The translations under genes and the position numbers were made by a program. Under the pieces are notes generated by a model. That model saw only the letters and a program-made list of their open reading frames with translations. It was not told where the DNA came from and ran no database searches. A stretch of 12,493 nt of DNA from Treponema sp. (GTDB lineage Bacteria > Spirochaetota > Spirochaetia > Treponematales > Breznakiellaceae). Positions 6,982 to 12,493 of this stretch are shown in pieces. Positions within the stretch are counted from its first letter, which is position 1. Each line of letters begins with the position of its first letter. The stretch is taken from assembly GCA_031278025.1 (NCBI GenBank), contig JAITLF010000239.1, positions 1 through 12,493 of the forward strand, read 5' to 3'.

Positions 6982-9378
6982 ATGTCCGATACAAAAAATA
7001 ACAGCTATTTGCTAAACAAGATTGTATTCTTTAATATAACGATTGCCTTTCTGGCGGGGTATGCGGTTCTTACCCTGATCTATTGTTTTTTGTTCCTGCC
7101 TTTTGGCAGCGAACGTCTTTACCGTCTTTTTATTACCGCGTGGATTTTCGTTTTGGTGTTGTACTTAAATTTGTGCGCAAAGATCCCCCTGGTGGTAAAG
7201 TCCTGGCTAGTGCCGTTTACTGCCATAATCGGAGAGTTAATCATTGCCCTGTTGATCAGAGGGGACAGGCTTTATATGATTTTCATCATCGCCTGGGAAA
7301 TTATCAGCTTTACGTATCTGACGCCTTCCGGACTGTTGTTATACCTCTTGGCCAGCAACGCTGTTTTGATCCCTACGCTCTTTTTTTTCCGGTTTAATAT
7401 ACTGGGCGTGGGTTATCTTTTGTCCGACGAGGCATTCGGAATTTTGACCTATGAGCTGATAGGAATTATACTCCTCCTTCTATCCGTTCTGATCCATCGG
7501 AGGTTTTATTTTACGGATAAAACCAGCCGTACCTTCGAGACCATCATGGAAACCATTCCCAATTATATGGTCATTATCAATGAAACCGCCGAGGTAGAAT
7601 ACATCAGCGCGTCCCTGGCCGCCACTATCGGCATGGCCCAGCGGCAATACGTGGAAAGACGCCCGCTCCTGGATTTGTTTTCATCCGGGGACATGAAAAT
7701 GAAGTTTCATGAATTCATGGAACGGGGCGGTTTTATCGAAGAAAATTTCGAAGCCACCGTTCATGGAAAAAAAATGTGGTTTATGATGCGGTCCTCCCCC
7801 CTGGAAGAAGGAAAGCGCTCCCGGCTATTTGAATGGACGGATATTACGCCCATCATGGAAGCGAAGAACGAGGCGGAATCCGCGGCCCGGGCAAAAAATG
7901 ATTTTCTAACCAACATGAGCCATGAAATCCGTACCCCGATGAACGCCATAATCGGCATGACGGATTTGATGCTCACCAATCCCCTGGAACCGGAGCAGAT
8001 GACCCGGGCGGATACTATTAAGGGCGCGGCATTTTCCCTGCTCAACATCATCAATGATATTCTGGATTTCTCCAAAATCGACGCCCGGAAAATGGAGATC
8101 ATCGTCAAGCCCTTTGATATTGCCGCGCTCATTGCCGATACCGTTAACCTGATCGCGGTCAAGGCAAACGCCGCGAAATTGTCCCTGACAACCGCTATCT
8201 CGAAAGATATACCGCCTATCATCAAAGGCGATGAGATTCGGCTTAAACAGTGTCTTATCAATATTTTGAATAACGCCGTTAAATTTACCAATAAAGGGTA
8301 TATACAACTCCGCGCCTGGGCCGAACCCCTGCCGACCGGCAGCGTCAGGCTGCATTTTTCCGTACAGGATACGGGCATAGGCATCAGGAAAGAAGACATG
8401 GGGAAACTCTTCGGCGAATTTCAGCAGCTCGATACCAGAAAGAACCGGAATATTGAAGGTACGGGCCTCGGCCTGGCTATTACCCGCCGTCTTGTGGAGC
8501 TTATGGGCGGGACCGTCCGCGTTGAAAGCATTTACGGTACGGGAACCCTTTTTTCGTTTTATGTGGTCAGTGAGGGGCCCCATGCAGGCAAACTGATCGA
8601 GATTGCTAAACCCAAAAAACTGCGCGTCCTTTGTTATGAGCTTCATCCCTTTAACGCACGGGCCTTTAGGGATATGCTGCGGGATATTTCCGTCCCCGGC
8701 GACGTATGCATTGATACCGGCAGATTCCAAAAACTGTTGAGCGCCGGCAAATATACCCATGTGTTTTTCGACAGAACCGGTAAAACCGTTGTCCGCGAGT
8801 TTTTGGGCCGCCAGGGAACGGTATTTGTGCTTCTAAAAGAGATTGCCGATAAATACGACCGGGATATACCGAATGTGATAAACCGGCCCCTCCTCTTTGC
8901 GGCCTTGGCGGATGTACTGAACGGAAGAAGCCATTACGAACGGCGGCCTCGCCGGGAGGACGGCTCTGTTACCGGCTCCTTGCTGCTCAAGGACTGCCGG
9001 GTGCTGGTCGTTGATGATAACGCGGTCAATCTTACGGTGGCTGCGGGGCTTTTGCGGCGGTACGGCATCATGGTAGATACCGCCGCCGACGGGGAAGAAG
9101 CGCTCGCAAATGCCCGGAAGCAAGACTACGATATCATCTTCATGGATCACCTGATGCCCGGCATGGACGGCCTGGATGCCACTAAAGCGATCCGGGCCCT
9201 GGACGGCCCCCGTTCCCAGGTTGTGATAATCGCCTTGACCGCCAACGCCGTGGTCGGTTTCCAGGAACAGTTCCTGGAAGCCGGAATGAACGGGTTCCTT
9301 CCCAAACCCATCATCCTTAAACGGCTGCGGGAGATCCTTTTGACCTACCTGCCCAGAGAAAAAATTGTGAGTTCTTAG
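6982..9378 (+). CDS. Six-TM hybrid sensor histidine kinase
   Basis: The 798-residue protein starts with about six hydrophobic segments in residues 14-168, an integral-membrane sensor I cannot assign to a named class. A PAS-like domain follows (about 183-290), then HisKA with phosphoacceptor H314 in FLTNMSHEIRTPMNAIIG. The HATPase domain has its N-box around ILNNAVKFTNKG, G1 at D463 (DTGIGI) and G2 at G493 (GTGLGL). Residues 548-655 look like a degenerate receiver: the acidic pair is replaced by CYELH, an Asp remains at 597, and the KP site reads NRP (634-636). The C-terminal receiver (about 672-790) is intact, with D678/D679, D722 in FMDHLMPGMDG and K775. This is the BarA/ArcB kind of plan, but with no Hpt of its own; that domain is on the neighbouring sensor. 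It is the last gene of the operon, with AGGAAAGG about 11 nt upstream of the start. Confidence 0.94.
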   Translation: MSDTKNNSYLLNKIVFFNITIAFLAGYAVLTLIYCFLFLPFGSERLYRLFITAWIFVLVLYLNLCAKIPLVVKSWLVPFTAIIGELIIALLIRGDRLYMIFIIAWEIISFTYLTPSGLLLYLLASNAVLIPTLFFFRFNILGVGYLLSDEAFGILTYELIGIILLLLSVLIHRRFYFTDKTSRTFETIMETIPNYMVIINETAEVEYISASLAATIGMAQRQYVERRPLLDLFSSGDMKMKFHEFMERGGFIEENFEATVHGKKMWFMMRSSPLEEGKRSRLFEWTDITPIMEAKNEAESAARAKNDFLTNMSHEIRTPMNAIIGMTDLMLTNPLEPEQMTRADTIKGAAFSLLNIINDILDFSKIDARKMEIIVKPFDIAALIADTVNLIAVKANAAKLSLTTAISKDIPPIIKGDEIRLKQCLINILNNAVKFTNKGYIQLRAWAEPLPTGSVRLHFSVQDTGIGIRKEDMGKLFGEFQQLDTRKNRNIEGTGLGLAITRRLVELMGGTVRVESIYGTGTLFSFYVVSEGPHAGKLIEIAKPKKLRVLCYELHPFNARAFRDMLRDISVPGDVCIDTGRFQKLLSAGKYTHVFFDRTGKTVVREFLGRQGTVFVLLKEIADKYDRDIPNVINRPLLFAALADVLNGRSHYERRPRREDGSVTGSLLLKDCRVLVVDDNAVNLTVAAGLLRRYGIMVDTAADGEEALANARKQDYDIIFMDHLMPGMDGLDATKAIRALDGPRSQVVIIALTANAVVGFQEQFLEAGMNGFLPKPIILKRLREILLTYLPREKIVSS

Positions 9379-9551
9379 CGCCGGTTGCGGAAAGCGGTCC
9401 GGCGTCCGCAGAGGCGCCTCTGCCCTTAGGGGGGCTGGGTCCTTTAGACCCTTGAACCCCCGGCCCCCCGGATCTCTTACAAGCGCCCGCCCTACCCTGC
9501 GCCCTTGAACCGCCCCGGCGCTGTGGGGTATGGTGTCGTGAGGAAACAGCT
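9379..9551. other. GC-rich intergenic stretch with stacked inverted repeats
   Basis: It contains a perfect 16-bp palindrome (GCAGAGGC/GCCTCTGC, 9408-9423) directly followed by a nested hairpin. In that hairpin the outer arms GGGGGGC (9429-9435) and GCCCCCC (9463-9469) enclose an inner stem GGGTC/GACCC (9437-9441, 9447-9451) with loop CTTTA. No T-run follows, so a classic intrinsic terminator is not shown. Structured mRNA end, Rho-related stop or a dispersed REP-like element are all possible. A GAGGA at 9540-9544 serves pheT. Confidence 0.6.
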
Positions 9552-11309
9552 ATGCCTAAAATCGAAGTAAACGAAGACGTTTTTTATGCCCTGGCGGGAA
9601 TAGACCGCGCCTCTGAAGACCGCCTGGAGGAACTTCTGAGCTATGCCAAGGCGGAATTGGATTCGGACCCCCGGTCGGAGGGGGATGCGGGTCTTTCCCC
9701 GGCGGAACGGACGCTTAAAATAGAGCTGAACGATACCAACCGGCCCGATCTGTGGGCCACCGCCGGCTGCGCCCGGCAGCTTAGGCTCGTCAACGGCGGG
9801 AAGCGTCCGGAGTACCCCTTCTTCTCGTCTCCCGGCAGCATCAAGCCGTCAAAATGGAAAGTGAAGGTGGAAGCCTCCGCTATGCGGGTCCGGCCCTATT
9901 TGGCGGGCTTTATCGCCGCCGGCAAGGCCGTTACCGACGCCTCCCTGCGGGACATGATTCAAACGCAGGAGAAGCTGGCCTGGAATTTTGGCCGGAAGCG
10001 CCGGACCATTTCTATGGGGATTTACCGTACCTCCATCATCACCTGGCCTATCGTGTACAAGGCGGTGGACCCCGACTCGGTTTCCTTTGTGCCGCTCCAG
10101 TGGGATACGCCCCTTACCCTGCGGGAGATCCTCAAACAGCATCCCAAGGGAAAAGAATACGCCTTTATTCAGGAACATGAGCCCCTGCATCCCCTGCTGC
10201 TGGACAGCGCCGGGGGCATCCTTTCCTACCCGCCCATCATCAACTCCGCGGACATAGGGGCGGTTCAGGTTGGAGACGCGGACCTTTTTGTGGAGCTTAC
10301 CGGAACGGACCAGGTCAGCGTAACCCTGGCGGCGTCTATCGTGGCCTGCGATCTGGCGGATCAGGGCTTTACCATAGAGCCGGTGGAAGTGGATTACGAT
10401 TACGACACCCCCTTTGGCCGCGGGGTTACGACCCCCTATTATTTCCAGGAACCGGTGTTCTGTTCTCTTTCCCGCATCGGGAAGTTCCTGGGGGAACCCC
10501 TTGATTCAGGCGAATGTCTGGCGGCTCTGGAGCGTATGGGCTGCAAGGCGGAGCAAGCCCGGTCCCGCGAAAAGGGCCGGTCCGGGGAGGAGGCCGCGGA
10601 AGGCGTCAGGGTCTACCCCCCGGAATACCGGAACGACTTTCTTCATGCCGCCGATGTAATGGAGGATGTGGTTATAGGCCGGGGGCTCAACACCTTCAAA
10701 CCCGAAAGGCCGCGGGATTTCACCATAGGCCGGCTTACCCCCATTACCCTGTTCAGCCGTAAAATCAAGGAACTCCTGGCGGGCATGGGCTATCAGGAGA
10801 TGATCTACAACTATCTGGGTTCCCGCAAGGACCTGGTAGAAAACATGCGGGGGGACGGTTCCCGCATCGTCAAGATTGCCAACCCCATGACGGAGAACTA
10901 TGAATACGTCAGGGACAGTGTTCTGGCATCCCTCCTGATGAGCGAAGCCGCGTCGGGACATTCGGTGTACCCCCACCGTATCTTCGAGATAGGGAAGGTG
11001 GTTTACCGGAACGGGGCGGAAAATTACGGCGTCAGTACCCGGCAATACGCGGGCTTCCTCCTGGCGGACAAGGATGCCAGCTTCAACGTTGCCGCGGCCC
11101 AGGTTCAAACCCTGTTCTACTATCTTTCGCGGGAATACGCGGTGGAGGAGTCCGCTGACAGCCGCTTCATCCCGGGCCGGGCGGCGGCCATGCGGTACCA
11201 GGGTAACCCCGCCGGCGTCTTTGGGGAGGTTCATCCGGCGGTGTTGGAAAATTGGGGGATAACCGTTCCCTGCATTGCCGTGGAGTTTGACCTGGACGCG
11301 CTCCTTTGA
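9552..11309 (+). CDS. pheT: Phenylalanyl-tRNA synthetase beta subunit, archaeal/spirochaetal type
   Basis: This is the beta subunit of the alpha2beta2 enzyme that charges tRNA-Phe. At 585 residues it matches the short archaeal/eukaryal/spirochaetal form rather than the common bacterial PheT of about 800 residues, and it lacks the bacterial N-terminal EMAP-like tRNA-binding and C-terminal anticodon-binding domains. Visible landmarks are ELNDTNRPDLW near residues 57-67 (B1 region), the SMGIYR and WDTPLTLREIL segments of the B3/B4 editing region, a B5-like part (about 270-375) and a catalytic-like core. That core holds FSRKIKELLAGMGYQEMIYN (about 400-420), ANPMTENYEYVRDSVLASLL and HRIFEIGKVVY. 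A charged low-complexity stretch at about 334-351 (EQARSREKGRSGEEAAEG) looks like a lineage insertion in a loop. GAGGA lies 7 nt before the ATG. No pheS is next to it, so the alpha subunit must be encoded elsewhere. Confidence 0.95.
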   Translation: MPKIEVNEDVFYALAGIDRASEDRLEELLSYAKAELDSDPRSEGDAGLSPAERTLKIELNDTNRPDLWATAGCARQLRLVNGGKRPEYPFFSSPGSIKPSKWKVKVEASAMRVRPYLAGFIAAGKAVTDASLRDMIQTQEKLAWNFGRKRRTISMGIYRTSIITWPIVYKAVDPDSVSFVPLQWDTPLTLREILKQHPKGKEYAFIQEHEPLHPLLLDSAGGILSYPPIINSADIGAVQVGDADLFVELTGTDQVSVTLAASIVACDLADQGFTIEPVEVDYDYDTPFGRGVTTPYYFQEPVFCSLSRIGKFLGEPLDSGECLAALERMGCKAEQARSREKGRSGEEAAEGVRVYPPEYRNDFLHAADVMEDVVIGRGLNTFKPERPRDFTIGRLTPITLFSRKIKELLAGMGYQEMIYNYLGSRKDLVENMRGDGSRIVKIANPMTENYEYVRDSVLASLLMSEAASGHSVYPHRIFEIGKVVYRNGAENYGVSTRQYAGFLLADKDASFNVAAAQVQTLFYYLSREYAVEESADSRFIPGRAAAMRYQGNPAGVFGEVHPAVLENWGITVPCIAVEFDLDALL

Positions 11310-11489
11310 GCGTTTGCGGTGTACTATCTTTTTACGGAGTTTCTTTGAAGCCTGCATTGAGGCTGTTCCAATACTGATCATAAAAACTATGCCGCGGGCT
11401 TTTATGGAGATACCCAAGGGGTAAAAAGTACCGCTCCTGATTCTGTGGGGCAAGGTCAGCGAAGGGTAACTGACACCCTTGCGTTACCA
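11310..11489. other. Intergenic stretch between pheT and the right repeat array
   Basis: No gene is seen. It holds a small stem AGCCT/AGGCT (11349-11353, 11360-11364) without a T-run, the second copy of TGAGGCTGTTCCAA (11358-11371), and two overlapping, mutually exclusive stems at the array edge. These are AAGGGT (11462-11467) with ACCCTT (11475-11480), or GGTAAC (11465-11470) with GTTACC (11483-11488). Confidence 0.5.
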
Positions 11490-11777
11490 GACCCGGGTCC
11501 GGAACTTTCGGACCTGGGTCCGGAACTTTCGTACTTGGGTCCGGAACTTTCGTACTTGGGTCCGGGACTTTCGGACCTGGGTCCGGAACTTTCGGACCTG
11601 GGTCCGGAACTTTCGGACCTGGGTCCGGAACTTTCGGACCTGGGTCCGGAACTTTCGGACCTGGGTCCGGAACTTCCAGACCTGGGTCCGGAACTTCCAG
11701 ACCTGGGTCCGGAACTTCCAGACCTGGGTCTGAAACTTCCAGACCTGGGTCTGAAACTTCCAGACCTGGGTCTGAAA
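11490..11777. repeat. Tandem array of thirteen 21-bp repeats plus a partial unit (right array)
   Basis: Full units begin at 11490 and every 21 bp to 11742, and a partial fourteenth starts at 11763. The common unit is GACCTGGGTCCGGAACTTTC plus one base. Variants are grouped in order: TACTTGG-starting units at 11532 and 11553, standard units to about 11657, units ending CCA from 11658, and units with GGTCTGAAA from 11721. An inverted repeat spans every unit junction, centred on TG (TTCGGACC-TG-GGTCCGGAA). All frames on both strands stay open (for example VRNFRTW or PELSDLG heptads), as expected for a stop-free 21-mer, so these frames are not called as genes. Confidence 0.96.
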
Positions 11778-12030
11778 CGGCACGAGGGGGAAGGTCTTCT
11801 ATCGCCTCCTCCGTTACAACACGATATTACCGGCGATTGACGGATCCGCGCGAATTTTTCACCGGCGCCGGGCAGCATACCGCGGGACGCAAAGCAACCT
11901 TCCGGCACGTTCAATCGGGCGCCAGCGGCGCCGGCCTCGATCATAAAGCGGTCCGCGGCCGGGCTTGGGCAGCCTTTAGGGTGAAGAACAAAGGGTGAGA
12001 CGGTACGCCTTAATGAGGCTCTTTTGATCC
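11778..12030. other. GC-rich stretch without a recognisable gene
   Basis: It contains the palindrome CCGGCGCCGG (11862-11871) and a related GGCGCC cluster near 11919-11934, which could pair with each other. A minus-strand frame starting near 11944 runs into the repeat array but has no ribosome-binding site. Nothing else is supported. Confidence 0.4.
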
Positions 12031-12249
12031 TGCACGGTATACCATGTTATGCGCCATTTTTAGCAAAATTTTGTAGAAAATAACGTGGCAAAAAATCACG
12101 GAATAATATGCTAATGAAAAAATTTACAGAAAAGAAAATCAAATGAAGAGTAAAATTTATTCCAGTATTACGAACTCAGTTATTTTGTGCCTTTTGTTTT
12201 CAGGCATTCAAATCGGTTTGGGCATAGCAAGGATTGGTTCAATAATAAT
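12031..12249. other. AT-rich segment upstream of the transposase, probably IS left end
   Basis: Composition changes abruptly from GC-rich to AT-rich around 12030-12060, with runs such as AGCAAAATTTTGTAG, and stays so up to the transposase. This fits foreign DNA belonging to the insertion sequence. The exact terminal inverted repeat cannot be fixed because the right end lies outside the window. Confidence 0.4.
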
Positions 12250-12278
12250 TTGAACAATTAGTTTATACATGCTACAAT
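12250..12278 (+). promoter_or_regulatory. Probable promoter of the ISAzo13-like transposase
   Basis: TTGAAC (12250-12255) and TACAAT (12273-12278) are 17 bp apart, matching consensus at four and five of six positions. The predicted start of transcription is about 10 nt before the GGGGAG ribosome-binding site at 12296-12301. Confidence 0.55.
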
Positions 12279-12312
12279 GTTTTCATCAAACAAACGGGGA
12301 GTGAAGACATTG

Positions 12313-12493
12313 ATGGAAAAACGAATTCAACAAATGATGCCTCTATTGGACGAACGGCAAAGAAGATTATATTTAGCAAACGAGGCCATATCGTATGGTC
12401 GCGGCGGTATCAGTTTGGTAAGCCGCATTTCAGGTATGTCGCGGACCACGATAACCAAAGCGGTTGACGAACTGGACAACGCCGATACACTAG
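12313..12493 (+). CDS. ISAzo13-family-like transposase, N-terminal part (cut by window edge)
   Basis: Sixty codons are visible with no stop before the right edge. The peptide starts MEKRIQQMMPLLDERQRRLY and continues YGRGGISLVSRISGMSRTTI and TKAVDEL. This matches the recalled N-terminus of ISAzo13-type (Rhodopirellula-type DDE) transposases: a LDERxRRLxxAxEA helix, then GxGGxxxVSRxxGxSRxTI, a helix-turn-helix that binds the element ends. The catalytic DDE part would lie to the right of the window. GGGGAGTGA (12296-12304) favours the ATG at 12313; TTG 12310 and GTG 12301 are in-frame alternatives. Codon use is AT-richer than in glyS or pheT, consistent with transfer. Whether the element is intact cannot be judged. 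Confidence 0.78.
   Translation, partial: MEKRIQQMMPLLDERQRRLYLANEAISYGRGGISLVSRISGMSRTTITKAVDELDNADTL

Noticed and set aside
9505..9534. TTGAAC and TATGGT as a promoter for pheT
   Set aside because: The predicted transcription start would fall on the ribosome-binding site at 9540-9544, and the -10 is weak.
10506..11453. 315-codon antisense frame over pheT
   Set aside because: Shadow of a GC-rich gene; no family signature and no ribosome-binding site.
11445..11840. 131-codon repetitive ORF over the right array (PELSDLG heptads)
   Set aside because: Several overlapping frames on both strands are equally open because the 21-bp unit contains no stop; there is nothing to prefer one.
11820..11944. 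Minus-strand peptide starting MIEAGAAGARLNVPEG, resembling the pyruvate kinase IEAGxxxARLNFSHG region
   Set aside because: The likeness covers only about 15 residues, no other pyruvate kinase motif follows, and the frame runs into the repeats; it is probably chance.

Overview
The window looks like chromosomal DNA of a spirochaete, most likely a Treponema of the termite-gut type. This is inferred from three things: a dimeric (alpha2) glycyl-tRNA synthetase, a 585-residue PheT of the archaeal/spirochaetal type, and a large transmembrane signalling operon with HD-GYP and phosphorelay parts. No rRNA or tRNA gene is visible, so the genus remains an inference.

Layout. 1-189 is an array of 21-bp direct repeats cut by the left window edge. 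A strong GC-rich hairpin with a T-run (194-238) follows, then a leader and glyS (353-1726). A gene-poor stretch (1727-2499) carries a partial duplication of the 3' end of glyS, a short IS-end-like motif and a good sigma70-type promoter. That promoter precedes four tightly packed co-directional genes (2500-9378): a receiver/HD-GYP response regulator, a membrane sensor with an Hpt domain but no kinase, a diacylglycerol-kinase-like protein with an altered active site, and a six-TM hybrid histidine kinase. After a GC-rich intergenic stretch full of inverted repeats comes pheT (9552-11309). Downstream is a second 21-bp repeat array (11490-11777), a gene-free stretch, a sharp switch to AT-rich DNA near 12030, and the first 60 codons of an ISAzo13-like transposase that runs off the right edge.

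How the genes work together. The hybrid kinase has a transmitter and one intact receiver. The neighbouring membrane sensor has a dCache-like periplasmic domain, HAMP, GAF and Hpt. The first gene has a receiver joined to a c-di-GMP phosphodiesterase domain. In order, these parts can form a complete four-step relay His-Asp-His-Asp: H314 and D722 of the kinase, H682 of the Hpt sensor, D51 of the HD-GYP regulator. It would end in c-di-GMP breakdown, with two separate sensory inputs. The lipid-kinase-like protein encoded inside the operon is the least explained part.

The most unusual non-coding signal is the pair of 21-bp arrays. They share no obvious sequence, but have the same period (two turns of B-DNA), and each unit carries an inverted repeat with the same phase along the array. 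In the second array the two arms change in a compensating way between unit types.
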